From: Spirogloea muscicola
Taxonomy: Eukaryota; Streptophyta; Zygnematophyceae; Spirogloeales; Spirogloeaceae
Assembly: GCA_009602725.1 (NCBI GenBank)
Contig: WELB01000105.1
Location: forward strand, 163,980-192,941
Length of the DNA stretch: 28,962 nucleotides
Reading direction: 5' to 3'
The translations under genes were made by a program, and so were the position numbers. A model generated the notes under the pieces. It ran no database searches. It was not told where the DNA came from and saw only the letters and a list, made by a program, of their open reading frames with translations. Below, piece after piece: positions 1 through 10,960 of this stretch (positions are counted from its first letter, which is position 1; every line of letters begins with the position of its first letter).

Positions 1-330
1 CGCCGCGAGGCGCGCGGCGGCGGCAGCCATGGCGGGGGGGGGGGCGACGGCGGCGGCGGTGGCGGCGGCGGCCATGGATGGCGGCGCTAGGGCTCGGGCT
101 AAAACCCGTGGAGCGGGGGCGGGGGGGTGTGGGCGGCCTCTCCTCCCCCCTCTCCTCCCCCCCTCCCCGGCGGCGCAACGGGCCACGGTAAGGGCCCCTC
201 CCTTCGCGCCGCCACCCCCCTCCGCCCCGCCGCCTGCGGCCCAGATGAGGACGCGCCGATCGGGGCCCCGCTGACGGCGTCCGGGCGCCACGGCACCTTG
301 ACGGCGCCCCGTTTGCCGCGCCGCCTGTGA
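1..330 (+). other. GC-rich leader with candidate first coding exon (29-187)
   Basis: The first 330 bases are extremely GC-rich with GGC/GCC runs. An ATG at 29 (context GCCATGG) opens an Ala/Gly/Pro-rich frame, with a second in-frame ATG at 74. A good splice donor, ACG|GTAAGG, lies at 187/188, so 29-187 could be a first coding exon. The composition is low-complexity and matches no family I recognise. It could equally be the promoter or 5' UTR of a gene running out of the window to the left, or a 5' UTR exon of the downstream SPO11-2 gene. No continuation exon was found before 959. Confidence 0.25.
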
Positions 331-426
331 TGGGCGACCCCCATTCGACGACCGATGTGATTCGGGGCGGACGGGCTGCCCGCTCGGCCCCTCTCCGGTG
401 GTGTGACGGCTTGACTGCTCGACTGT

Positions 427-800
427 TTGACTGGGCTGGCCCCTCACAGCCTTTGCCGTCAGGTTGGATGTTCTATTTGTTACTGCTTCCTGAGTGCTTC
501 GTAGCTGCTTCGTTTCTTTTTGTGCTTGTTGTTCTTAAGTTCTTCCCTTTCTCGTCCTTTGTTCATTCTTTTTTGGGCTGGCTTTTTCCAGCCCCTATCC
601 TCAATGGGCGCGAGCCCTTCTCTCTATTTGTTCACTGCCACCGCCCTCTACTGGAAGCGTCGTTCCTATTTTCTTGGCTGGCCTCTTACAACCTTTGTCA
701 ATCCTTTTGGGGCGGGCTATACACAGCCCTTGCCCCCATTGGGAGAAGCCACTTCTTCTCTTACAGGCGCCCTTTTAACATCAGCAGCCGCAGTCAGTCT
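427..800 (+). mobile_element. Cluster of non-LTR retroelement 3' tails
   Basis: Three partial copies of the 3' tail described at 10905-11048 lie head to tail. A short one holds the hairpin GGGCTGG...CAGCC at about 433-452. A subfamily-A tail runs about 487-636; it matches the minus-strand tail at 10905-11050 base for base over long stretches, with hairpin GGGCTGG 575-581 and CCAGCCC 588-594. A subfamily-C-like tail runs about 637-765 and ends in the module CCCCCATTGGGAGA...CACTTCTTCT. The stretch 770-795 carries an ATCAGCAGCCGCA motif also present at 26665, 21870 and 4045. No coding part of the element is left. The 334-aa reading frame covering this region is therefore not a gene. Confidence 0.8.
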
Positions 801-916
801 TTCCGGAATGAGCTGCCGTTTCTGTCTGATCAGGTCACCTCGGGCCACGTCCAGCGTGGCCACTCCGGCGGGCGGACGTCTCCACGGCCGGGCTGCAGCT
901 TCAGCTCATCAGCTCA

Positions 917-947
<31 letters not shown>

Positions 948-950
948 GGG
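917..950 (+). repeat. GGC trinucleotide tract
   Basis: An almost pure (GGC)n run lies just upstream of the SPO11-2 start codon, probably in its 5' UTR or core promoter. Confidence 0.7.
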
Positions 951-958
951 CCCGCCGG

Positions 959-3601
959 ATGTGTGAATCCGATTCGCGCCCCATGGACTCGCCGCAGCCG
1001 ACGGAGGAGGAGGAGGAGGAGGAGGAGGCGCTGCTCCTCGCCGAAGACCTCGCGGCGCCGGAGGTTCGCTGCACACGATCTGGCCCGCTGCCTGCATGCA
1101 CGGCTCGTCCAGGCGGCCCGGGGGGACCTGCCACCGCCACTGTTGATCGGCCCTGCCACCGCCACTGCTGCAGCTCGTTCGGGACGGCTGATGCTTCTTG
1201 AGAGGGCGTCACGTGTGCAGGTGTGCAAGAGGATGGAAGCCACTGTCATGTCCTTTTTGGAACACTTGACTCACGCACACCACCCGATCATACCATCGCT
1301 CCGACTAGTAGGACACCAGGCTGCTGAATGACCTGCAAGGATTTTGCTGGCGAGCTCTGCGCCCGTACATGTGGGAGTCTTGAGAGACGACAGCAAGAAC
1401 CAGCAATTGCTTGCGCCCAGGCTCCGGCAAATGCATGTCGTTTGTGGAGCCTTCGTGAGTCCAACAGGTGCTGTTTCCAATCCATGCAGCTGTGCAGATG
1501 GCCTCACAGGGCCTCGAAAAAGCCACGGCATGACCACTCTATTGGCTTCGTGCAGAAGGTAACTTGTCCTCACAGGATCAAAGCTTACGTGCGAGGTCAG
1601 TCCAGACCCTCTTAGCGGCTCTCCAGACCTCGCCGTGTCTCAGCAAGCGCACATGATAAGACATCTTGACATGTTGCAGCAGTGAGCAAACGCATAGAGG
1701 TCACCCTATGGTAGCGCCCTCTTGTGCTTGGACAGCATGGAAGGTCCTGGAGATTTGCCATCAGCTTCTAAGTGATGGTAGGAAAGCAAGTCAACGCGAA
1801 ATTTACTACAGGCTGGTAGCAGACATACCACGTTTGGTTGACTCTCAGCGGGACTCGAACCGAGCCATCAGCGGTGTGCATGCTGCAGCAACTTCTCTGG
1901 CACCCCGCTGCCTCAAATCCCTCCGAGTAATTGCTGTCGAGTGCGATGTGGTGGCTGGTCATTCTTGCCAAGTCCTCTGCCAAATCCTTAGCGATTTGAC
2001 TGGTTGCATGCGTTGCTCTGCAATGCTGTGCTTTATCATGATGTGCAGACGTCGTAGCTCTGTTGCGTTGTACAAGACGGAGCCTTGGGATAGTGACATC
2101 TGCAAGAGGAGCAGTCACGGGAAAGCTTATTGTTACGGTGGTCAAGTTGGGACAAGCCTCTCATTGCAAACAGATTGCTGGAGTCTGTAGCGAGAAGCAC
2201 ACAAGGATGTCCAACAGAAGCTAAAACAGGCGTGCTCACCTTTCTCTGCTGCTCAGGCAGTCACAGGATCGTCAGTTGATTGTTCAAAGCTCGGCACAAG
2301 CGGCATGGCCATAAGTGGAGATGTACGGGAGCTCGAAGGACTGCGCTTCTCGAGTGAGGCGCGTTATATTCTTGTCATTGAGAAGGTGTGAACTCGGACT
2401 CTCCTTCCTCACCTCTAACGGCAGCAAGCATTCCAGTGCTTGATGCTTATCTTGGACAACGGTCATTATCTCACATGGAAGAGTGTGCTCCAGGATGCTG
2501 TCTTCCAACATTTGGCTCAGGATGCACTTTTCATGTCAATACCAAATATCATGATCACAGCGAAGGGCTTCCCAGACCTTGCCACAAGGTAGGTGTAAGT
2601 TTGACTTCGGTGTGCACCCTATTTATTTAATATGACCACCTTCACTGAGCACATGGTCGCCGCGCTCTTTGCTACCTCGACTGCTCCAAGGCCTGCTGGA
2701 GTGCTTGCAGGAGAGACATCATCGTGCAAGGTCACAAGAGATTCTCTCAACCTGTGGCTTTGTTGCTGACTCCAAATATAGGGTCTTTCTCTTTCAACTG
2801 CACAAAGCCTTCCCTCATTTGCCAATCATGGCGCTCGTTGACTGGTATGTGAGTATGTTGGCATGTGCATCAAAGTGGTGCCTCTGATGGTTCTTTACAT
2901 CCAACCGTCGAGACATTTCGAGATTTAGAAAGCAGATGTCCTTTTCCTATATCCACCTATGACTGACATATTAGGGGGTCTTGCGCCAGGAATCCAGCTG
3001 GTATCCACATTATCTGTAATTACGCTATTGGTGGCTCAAAAGGCAACCTTGAGTCACCAAGATATGGTGGGAAGCTCTGTAGCATATTTTGGTACTCATC
3101 AACACTGTTATGGCATCACCTTGCATACATTTTGAAATATGACACCTTTGTGTCACATTGCCACACAGTGACTGACGCTTCTCCGTCCAGTGCAGCCTGC
3201 CCAGTGAGGTGGCTTGGTCTGAGGTCGCAAGATGTTAAGCTCTTGCTGGATGATAGTCTAAAACCCTTCACAGCAAGGGACTGGAGGATGATCGAGAACC
3301 TCCACAGCTCATGTGCTCTGCAAGTAAGATCTGGAAGATCCGATGACCAACTGGCACAGTCCAGAAATAGCTCTTGTTATCTTTTCAAATTAGGGCAGCA
3401 CGTTGGTTTTGAAAAGCCACTTGCAGCTTGACTCAACCTGTATTTGTAAATCCTCGACAGGCATATCCCCAGTACTTGTGTGAGCTTCAGAGAATGGAGG
3501 CCCTGGGAAAGCGCGCAGATATTGAGGCTTTGTATAGGGACGACTACCACCTTCTTGGAAGGCATGTAGCTCAGAAGGTCCTTAGAGCAGACTGTTTATA
3601 G
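959..3601 (+). CDS. SPO11-2: Meiotic recombination protein SPO11-2 (12 exons)
   Basis: TopVIA-type transesterase that makes the double-strand breaks starting meiotic recombination in the nucleus. Exons: 959-1063, 1221-1307, about 1404-1467, 1510-1558, 1680-1873, 2049-2137, 2257-2385, 2494-2588, 2782-2844, 2990-3066, 3196-3323, 3461-3601. Phases agree throughout and give about 406 aa; Arabidopsis SPO11-2 is about 383 aa. Seen: WKVLEIC then QREIYY (tyrosine pair about 144/145, one being catalytic); DVVALLRCTRRSLGI (exon 6); Toprim-type ILVIEK with Glu about 238, ending exon 7; ITAKGFPDLATR; VDWNPAG with Asp 291 and Asn 293; VRWLGLR; C-terminal GKRADIEALY. DWNPAG and the C-terminus match plant SPO11-2, as I recall it, better than SPO11-1 or TOP6A. 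A pure GAG run encodes eight Glu near the N-terminus. An in-frame ATG at 983 has a better +4 G. The start of exon 3 is the weakest junction (1398 also fits). Confidence 0.9.
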
Positions 3602-3679
3602 ATACATCACTTGAACGTGATCTATGTACCGACAAGACATTGTGCAGCGCTATGTGTGACTTGCACAGGAGCATATGTA

Positions 3680-3734
3680 TGTAAGGACAGTGTGAGCAAA
3701 ACGTGCTAAATTTTCGGTGAAGTTGACCATGTAA
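3680..3734 (+). terminator. Candidate polyadenylation signals of SPO11-2
   Basis: Two TGTAA pentamers, the usual green-algal poly(A) signal, occur at 3680-3684 and 3730-3734, about 80 and 130 bases after the SPO11-2 stop. Which one is used cannot be told. Confidence 0.35.
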
Positions 3735-3849
3735 AGTAGCGGCATGATGCCTGCTGGCTCCACTTGTCATTAGCTGCAACACTTAGTCGTAAGTGCTAAG
3801 ACTTGGTCTCTGTGACAGAATCATAATTAGAGTAAGTAGTGGACAGAAA

Positions 3850-4215
3850 GGGAAGTGTCTTTCTTCTTCCGAAAAGCGTCGTCCTGGCAGAACCTGGAGG
3901 CAGCAGCTCTCCCAACGAAGCAAGCTCTTGTGACCAATGGCTGTGAGAGGCCAGCCCAACCGAAAGTGCAAGGTCTGAAAGGGTCATCCAAAGAAGGCGA
4001 GGGCTGTGAAGGGCAGCCTCAAAAGGCTGGACAAGTAAAGCGAATGCGGCTGCTGATATTGAAAGAGCGGCCGTAAAAGCCAGGAGAGAGAGAAGGGGAG
4101 GAGTGTGTTTTAAGAAGCGCGGCCAGAGTGACTGGTGGCTACGAGAGGCCAGCCCAAAGGAATGGACACGGTCTGAAGGAGCCAAGTGCGAAGTGCTAAG
4201 ACGGCAGCAAGTGCG
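3850..4215 (-). mobile_element. Retroelement 3' tail fragments, minus orientation
   Basis: Read on the minus strand this holds at least three tail remnants. The hairpin arms appear on the plus strand as GGCTGTGAGAGGCCAGCCC near 3940-3960, as GGGCTGTGAAGGGCAGCC near 4000, and as GGCTACGAGAGGCCAGCCC near 4137-4156. The last copy runs from the GCGCGGCCAG end motif to GGTCTGAAGG and matches the subfamily-B tail at 22068-22140. The module containing TGCGGCTGCTGATATT (about 4044-4059) is the reverse complement of the ATCAGCAGCCGCA motif at 771-795. The copies fill most of the spacer between SPO11-2 and the exostosin gene. The 129-aa minus-strand frame here is a by-product of the repeat. Confidence 0.75.
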
Positions 4216-4329
4216 TATTCATCACCTGGGCCCGTGTGGCCAAGTACGAAGGCAAGCACATTGACAAATGTATATCACCTGCTGCTAAGCTGACCCCGCT
4301 CAGTAGCGACGAGTCAGCAGATAGAGGTC

Positions 4330-4681
4330 GCTAACTGATGCCCGAAATCGGGACGTGAAGGGGAGGGGGGGAGGCAGTGGGGCCAACGTGTACGTGGGAC
4401 GACTGCCGGATCGCCGACGCAGGCGGTTATATTGCAGCGGCCCAACTAACCGCGTGTTATCGGCGCAAACGGTGGCCCGATGCGGCACCCGCCCGCCGCC
4501 GCGGCCCACCGACGCAGCCGCCGTACCGACGCCAGCCCGCAGTGGCGCCGCCGCGCCGGGGCTCACCTCGGTGGCCGACGCCGCCGCGGGCTGACGGCCG
4601 TGGAGGCGCTTAGTGGAACGACGACAGCCTCTGAACCTCACGCGGTGATCGCCTGGAAAGGCGGCGGCGAAGCGGCGCCCG
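4330..4681 (+). promoter_or_regulatory. GC-rich upstream region of the exostosin gene
   Basis: Base composition rises sharply to GC-rich at about 4340 and stays so through the first coding exon, as at the other gene starts in this window. It probably contains the core promoter and 5' UTR. No TATA box or other named element was identified. Confidence 0.35.
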
Positions 4682-7600
4682 ATGTCGCTGAACCACCGGC
4701 CGGCGACGGCCAAGGAGGATGCCACCGCCAACGGCGGCGGCGACGGCGGCCAGGGCGGAGGCGACGGCGCGGGCGCGACGGCGGCGTCGGCGCTGCGGAG
4801 GGCGAGCCGGCACCCGGCGACTTCCCTGCTGGCTGCCCTGCTCGTGATCACGGTCGCTTTCTACACCGTCGACTGGATGGAGCTGATGGCGACGCGGCAG
4901 AAGCCCGAGGGCGTCTGCGGCGGCCCCGGCCTCTTCGCCGACTTCACGCCAGCCGGCGCTACCACATATCGCGGCGCTCCGTGGAAGCACCGCGTCGGCC
5001 ACTGGCTGGCCGCATGCTACTTGCCAGATACTTTTGTCCAAGTTGACGAGGTGCAACCGATGCCGCCATCCTGTCGCTCTCCGCGGCCGCCGTTGCATGG
5101 GCACGGTGCCGTGGCTTGCAACGAGCAGTGTTTTTACGAGTGGCAGCCGCTGAGTGCCACCTGTTGCCGATGGAAATGACTGCAGCCACTCTACAGCAAA
5201 GCCTGTGCAAACAACTGCACCGGCAATGGTGTCTGCAACCTGGAGCAGGGGGTCTGCGATTGCAGTGTCGGTTACAAAGGTTCTCATTGCAAACTAGTAG
5301 CTTGCCAAGTGCCTTCGAGTGTTGCAAGCATGAGCTGCAAAACTTGCAGGAGCCTTTGCATGGTCAAAGCTTGCCTCCTACATGTGCTGCGCTGCACCAG
5401 GGAGTTGCTCGGCTGTTGACATCAGTCATGCAGACGTTTTGACTGTGTGCACTCAGGCCCCCTCCCCTTGGCTTGCATAGGTGATGACTGCTCTGAGGAC
5501 GACATCTTTCCCTGCAACAATGAGAAGACTGAGGAGCATCCAGTTGGCAGTTGGATCGTTTCAATATGTGCCACCGACGTCTGCGACACAAAGAGATCTC
5601 ACTGCCTATGTGGTTCAAAGTCAAAGTATCCTGACAGGCAGGCGGTTTCTCCTTGTGGCTTTAGCAGGTCAGCCCCTGCTGATGCTGCCCATCAGCTCGG
5701 CGCTCTCCAGTTAGTTGCTGGCACTTCGACAGTCAAAGCTGTTGCTTAAAAGCTAACTCTTTGCGAGAGTCTCGCGACCACAGCTGCCTGCAAGTCTTCA
5801 CAACATTCCTTGGCTTGATGTCAACAATAAGTTGCTCCATTTGGCAGCTGTTACATTGCAGGGATCCACACACTGGTGCTGTACTGTTCAATGTGCTCAA
5901 CCATACTGAGCTCTTCTCAACCGACGAGGACACCCCTGGCTGGTGCAATGTGGATCCCAAGGACTACTACCAAAGAAGAGTAGCCCCCTTGACCACATGC
6001 TTCTGCAATTATGATGGGACAGCTGGCGAGTTCTGCGAGCTGCCAGCATGGTCATTTTGTCTCAACCAGTGCTCAGGGAGGGGCTTCTGCGACCAAGGAT
6101 TTTGCAGGGTATGCCGCCTTCCTTTGTATTCCAACCAATGGAGATGTCACTTTCCAGCAGGGGAACTAAACGTATGAAAGTTTTGGAAAGTTTGTGCCAG
6201 TTGACTTGAGTTGCAGGCACTGAGTAAGTTGGATGTGATGTCCTTCTATTGAGATTGACATGCAGCATACTGTACTCGTATTGCAGTGCGATGAGGGCTG
6301 GTATGGCATTGACTGCAGCACTCCTTCAGCGCTCTCCCGCAGAAACTCCACCTCAGACCCCCCTTGGCTCGTCCCGTTCTTCTCTGTCTCCTCCTCAACA
6401 GACATAGGGTCCTCAGCCTCCTTCCTGGGAGACATAGCTCCGGCTCCGTCAAGGTCCATCCCCACAAGTGCGGCCAAGAGACGAGCTGTTGCAACTATAG
6501 ATAATTCAGGCAGGCGATTGTTAAGCTATACTGAGCTTCTCAATGCCAGTGTCAATAGCCAGTACTTGGTGAGGCGACAACTTCTGCTATCATCTGCTCC
6601 ACGCACTGTAGAAGTTCCAAAACTGCGACCCCTTGTATATGTGTATAACATTCCAAATGATTTCAACGCACACATACTGCAGGTGCAGACTCCTCTATGG
6701 TACCAGCTGTAGCTCGTGCTTTCCTGCACCTCTACTGCAAGTGAAGATACAACTGTATCTGTTGTTCTCATCGTTGCTTCTTTCTATCCTCCAAGATCTC
6801 AAGCCTGATATTTCTGGTAGTGTCAACGATAAAATCTGATACTTCTGATGTTCAAAAAGTGCAGGGACGCCAGTGGAAGTTCTACTGCTCAAGCAGGACT
6901 TACAACCATTTGAACGAGACAGACTGGAATAATGGTTGGTTGTATGGAATGGAGGTGAGCAATGCAAGACTTTCTACATTAAGGTACGGAACATGTCATG
7001 CAGCTAGGTGGTGGAAACAGCTTTTTGCAATGCACACAGCAAGAGCTGGAGAGGAAGCTACGAAGCATATGTTTGCTGATTTGTGCTTGCCCTGCCAGAA
7101 CGCTGTTGTAGAGGGCTTTCTCAACAGTCCTCACAGGACAAACAACCCAGAGGAGGCCGACTACTTTTTTGCCCCCCTCCTAGGCGCTTGCGCTGTGATA
7201 CGTGGCGACGACTCACCCCGATTTGACTTTCAGGTTAGTAGGAATGCTCACGGGTGCTCCATTGTATACAAGAAAAGTTACAAAAGGGCACATAGCTATG
7301 GCACTGTCTTTTGTCTAGAGAAGTGATGTATGTCTTCCCATTGATAATCACCATCCTTTCTGGTGCACATGATGTGGCGACCTCCAGAAATAGGAGGTAC
7401 AATGTTAGCTGCTTATCCAACTTTGCTTTTTAATTGATGATCGAAAGTCCTGAAAGCTGTGGGTTGTTATGAGCTCAAGTCCTATGATGATAGTGTGCCA
7501 CAAGTCTTGTGCAGAAAAGGCACAAAAGCTTGAGGTCATGGTTCGCTGCAGAGTTTTACTTGAAAGTGTATCAGCACATCAGCTGGCAGTATCCGTACTG

Positions 7601-9874
7601 GAATCGCACTGGTGGCAGGGATCACATCTGGGTGAGGAAGCTGTCTTCACAGTATGTCACCACAGTAGTTTACAGCAGTGCTCCAAGTGTCAAGGAGATT
7701 TGCTGAAGGACCTCTCTGGCGCCCTCTTGCGGCATTGCAAAGGACCAACTTAGCAGACTTCAAAGTCTGCGCAAGATGCTAAAATACCTAGAAGAAATTT
7801 GAGAGCTTAATTGGGCTTCGCTCTGGCAATCCCTCACCAGTGTCCTTCGTCAGACCCTTCGCTTCCACATGGCAACATGCCACTGAAGAACGCTGGGTGC
7901 ATCCTACTAGCAGGTCTTCCCATGGGATGAGGGCGCCTGCATGGCTCCAGCTGCTATCTGGAATGGCACTATGTTGTCGCACTGGGGCAACACGGGTAGC
8001 AAGCACAATGAGAGCACAACAGCATACGGCTATGATGTGTGGACTGGGATTCCCACTGAGCTCCGGGGCAATCATACATGCTTTGACCCTGCCAAGGACA
8101 TCGTCCTGCCTGCATTCAAGAATCCTTCAGCGTTTAGGGTTGATGAACGGCTTTGGGAGACGTAAGACCATCCTAATTTACGACTGGCAGACCTAGTAAT
8201 TGCTCGTCATGTAGCCCAAGAGTATGCATTACCCATCTTTTGTTGCTGAACTTCCAGAGAGCCGCTTTGCTTTGTTTGCACACACTCATAAGTGTGTGCA
8301 ACCAAGACAGATATTTGTGACCTTAGCCTTTTGCTCTCGTCACATATGCGTGCAGGCCTCTCAGGCAGCGGACCAAGCTCTTTTACTTTGCCGGTAATCT
8401 GGGGCACAGATACCAGTATGGACGCACGGAGAAGCAGTAAGTGTAGCTACAGGCTCCCATTCGCTAGAGCAGATGGACTGTGTATGCAGCCTAAAAGCTG
8501 GCAATGCACTTTAGTCTGCAACACCTGGCAATACTAGTCCCTGACATGACTGCAATGTAGTCACTGCTCTCTTCCAGTTCACTCATTCAATTTGTCACTG
8601 TATTTCCTGTGGTTCTTAGTACATAGGAGTCTCAGTAACGTCAAGTCCCAATTGTTGTGCAGTTACAGCATGGGCATCCGGCAGAAAGTGGCCAAGCTCT
8701 TTGCTTCCACCCAGGACGTGCACGGCAAGCTTGGAGTAAAGAGCGAAGAAGGTGTGGTTGTCAGCGGTGTAAGAAGCCCCGAGTATGCGCAGCAGCTGGC
8801 CACCTCAAGGTTCTGTGGCGTGTTTCCAGGAGATGGCTTCAGTGCCAGGATGGAGGATTCGATCTTGCATGGCTGCATACCTGTCATCATTCAGGTATGA
8901 GAAACATCTTAATTACATCATTGTGATGTGAATGTTTTCTATGTTCCTGGAGTGAGACTTAATCCTTGTTTGACAATTTGGAGCTGACGTGTTGACTTTG
9001 ACTGGTGTACGGGTCACATAGGCAGCATGGCTGCTGATAGGTATCTTCTTCAAGCAGTGTAGGTCTTCCTCTGATTGGACAACCTTCATGGCATTTGAAT
9101 AGGATGGAATACAATTACCATACGAGAACTTTCTGAATTACAGTACGTTCACTGTGCGGATTGCGGAGGATGACATTCCCCAGACGATAGATATTCTGAA
9201 GGTCTCTATGAGAGGCCCTTCCATGCTGCAGATTGTAGAATGTGAAGTCATAACCGCCCTCTGTTCTCGCCACAATATCCTGTGTACCTGATTCAACACA
9301 AATTCAGGGCCTTGCCTGCACGTCCCTTAAGCAGGCCAAACATGCTACTCTCATGCGACAGCTTGTTCCTTGATTGGTTGTATCTTCCTTTGACCGCTGT
9401 CAAAGTTTGCATCTCCCTTAACTTGCTGGTCGTCTGTGCTCCAGAGCATATCAGAAGTGGAGGTGGAAGCAATGCTGAGGACAATTCGGGGCATCTGGCA
9501 GCGGTGGTCCTGGAGCAGCATCATGAACCTCGAAGCCGCCCGGCAGGCAGCAGTTGGCAGAGTCCCTCGCTGGGCCAAAGAGATGGCAAAGCTGCAGAAC
9601 GATGATGCCATGAGCACGCTCATACAGGTCTCTCCAGCAACAAGCAGATGACATGCTTGTTCATGTGCTCATAGGAACTAGAAACCACCAACTGGTTTGT
9701 CTTTCTCAGGAGCAGCAGAAACTCGTACACTGACAGGCTCAGGTTACTATTCTCCTGATACAGATTCTACACTACAAGCTTTACAACGACCCCTGGCGAA
9801 TACAGGCCACAATGGGAAAGGAGGATTTGCAAGAGCAGACAAATCTTCCCTCCCACTGCCACTGCCGCACATGA
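4682..9874 (+). CDS. EGF-domain exostosin (GT47) glycosyltransferase, 14 exons
   Basis: Predicted Golgi type II membrane glycosyltransferase of the exostosin/GT47 family; in plants and algae these act on cell-wall or extracellular glycans, substrate here unknown. Exons: 4682-5050, 5186-5279, 5481-5667, 5862-6108, 6287-6682, 6865-6954, 7099-7233, 7554-7631, 7914-8161, 8356-8436, 8663-8894, 9103-9201, 9445-9627, 9764-9874; phases agree and give 849 aa. Order: Gly/Ala-rich cytosolic tail; signal anchor about 46-66; EGF-like module about 130-158 (CANNCTGNGVC, CDCSVGYKGDDC across exons 2/3); Cys-rich stretch with GWCNVDP and TTCFCNYDG; second EGF (CLNQCSGRGFC, CDEGWYGIDC across exons 4/5); Ser-rich linker; GT47 domain from PLVYVYNIPNDF (about 400) through EEADYFFAP, GGRDHIW, DIVLPAF, YSMGIRQK and SRFCGVFPGDG, to LHYKLYNDPW near the C-terminus. 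The exon 8 acceptor (CAGAG|TTT) is the least certain. Confidence 0.92.
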
Positions 9875-9987
9875 GGCCAATTTCTTGGCTTCCCTACTTT
9901 GAAACTGCAGCAAATGCCAAGTCCTTGTTTTGTTAGGTGAGGTGCCCGTGAGGGCACTGTGAGGTGCCCTCAACCATCTGCGGCTGC

Positions 9988-9992
9988 TGTAA
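9988..9992 (+). terminator. Candidate polyadenylation signal of the exostosin gene
   Basis: TGTAA, 114 bases after the stop codon, fits the green-algal poly(A) signal and the usual 3' UTR spacing. Confidence 0.4.
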
Positions 9993-10134
9993 TTTGATGA
10001 ATCTGCTTGCAGTCTCGGTTGGTCATGAAGTGGTAGGTTGAAGTGCATTGTCTCCAGCCATGTACACCACTGATGTTGGATGCTGGACCTTGTGGACGGG
10101 CTGAGCATATAGCTCAATTGCTTTAAATATTATC

Positions 10135-10900
10135 TTAATGCGATTGCAATCCAGCCTTTGGAGCATCTGGTTGCCTTTGGCCACAGTCAGCAAAAGTAAC
10201 AAGCTGTGCGGCTCTTGTGGGTGCCGGAGCTTGTGGTGCTGGCGACAATGATTGCCCACAGGCAACATGTGGTCGATAAAGAACGGGGGCATGGACCAAC
10301 AAAGCAGGCAGAGGCAGAGCGGCAATTCTGGCGCTCTCCTACGAAAGGGGTTGTTGCAGTATGGGGTGGGATTGAATTCCTACTGCACATGTTCGATGTG
10401 CTACTGTCGATTGCACTGGCACTAGGTGGCTCTTTAGGTAGCAGCATGGCACCAGTGGCTCGCGATGATAGCAATCTGTGCTTGACGAGGTGGCCGCTGG
10501 TGCTCCGCTAGGAGCTTCAGCTTGAGCATGTTGCGATGGGGAGGAAGGCGAGGAGCTGACACCCGTCCGAGCAGGTGCACCACCCGCCCATGGCAGAGGC
10601 AGAGCGAGGGCGTGAGGTCCATCTCCAGCACCATGCAAGCTTTTGCATTTTGCAATGGGCAGCAGGTCCAGCCACAATCATGGGTCCACAGTGGATGCAG
10701 CAGCAGCAGGGTAATCATTCATTGATTCAAGGGCCCAATAATCTGGAAAATCCAGTGATCCACTGTACTGCTGGCTCGCTTGTCGCTGCTCCTGGCCTCG
10801 TTGCTCTTGCAGCTGCGCTGGTAGGGAGACGGACCGGTGCAGCCAGCAGCTTGGAGCGTGGGGGCACCTTGGAGGCAGACATTGCTGCACTATACGGCGC
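10135..10900 (-). other. Possible 3' exons of an unidentified minus-strand gene
   Basis: On the minus strand an open frame runs from an acceptor-like CGTAG|GAG at 10338 to a TAA at 10135 (67 codons, Ala/Pro-rich, with PAPQAPAPTRAAQL). Further upstream, 10678-10890 is open and reads Gln-rich then GSLDFPDYWALESMNDY, which looks protein-like. No complete splice chain or family could be established. If real, the gene converges with the exostosin gene and its 5' side abuts the retroelement at 10905. It may be a decayed or interrupted gene, or chance open frames. Confidence 0.2.
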
Positions 10901-10940
10901 GGAGAAATGGCGGAGAGAAGGGCTCGCCCATTGAGGATAG

Positions 10941-10960
10941 GGGCTGGAAAAAGTCAGCCC
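10941..10960 (-). repeat. Conserved tail hairpin of the retroelement
   Basis: In element sense this is GGGCTGACTTTTTCCAGCCC, a 6-bp stem GGGCTG/CAGCCC with a pyrimidine-rich loop. It lies about 90 bases after the stop codon and is preceded by TTCATTCTTTT. Copies of this hairpin recur on both strands through the window. Confidence 0.8.

Noticed and set aside
327-1331. Long plus-strand frame of 334 codons as a gene
   Set aside because: It runs through retroelement tails (427-800) and a GGC/GAG repeat region; only its last part, 1221-1307, is real coding sequence, as exon 2 of SPO11-2.
1874-2048. Continuous reading of exon 5 of SPO11-2 (ATSLAPRCLKSLRVIAV...) as the LLRCSR-type motif
   Set aside because: A much better match, DVVALLRCTRRSLGI, begins at 2049 after a proper acceptor, so this stretch is an intron.
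2461-2588. Apparent loss of the Toprim Glu of SPO11 (reading SVLQDAVFQ through)
   Set aside because: CTCCAG|GAT at 2493/2494 is a splice acceptor; the preceding exon ends ILVIEK at 2385, so the Glu is present.
4610-5287. Minus-strand frame of 225 codons opposite the exostosin 5' exon
   Set aside because: A GC-rich shadow frame; the plus strand has the membrane anchor and EGF module in phase with 13 further exons.
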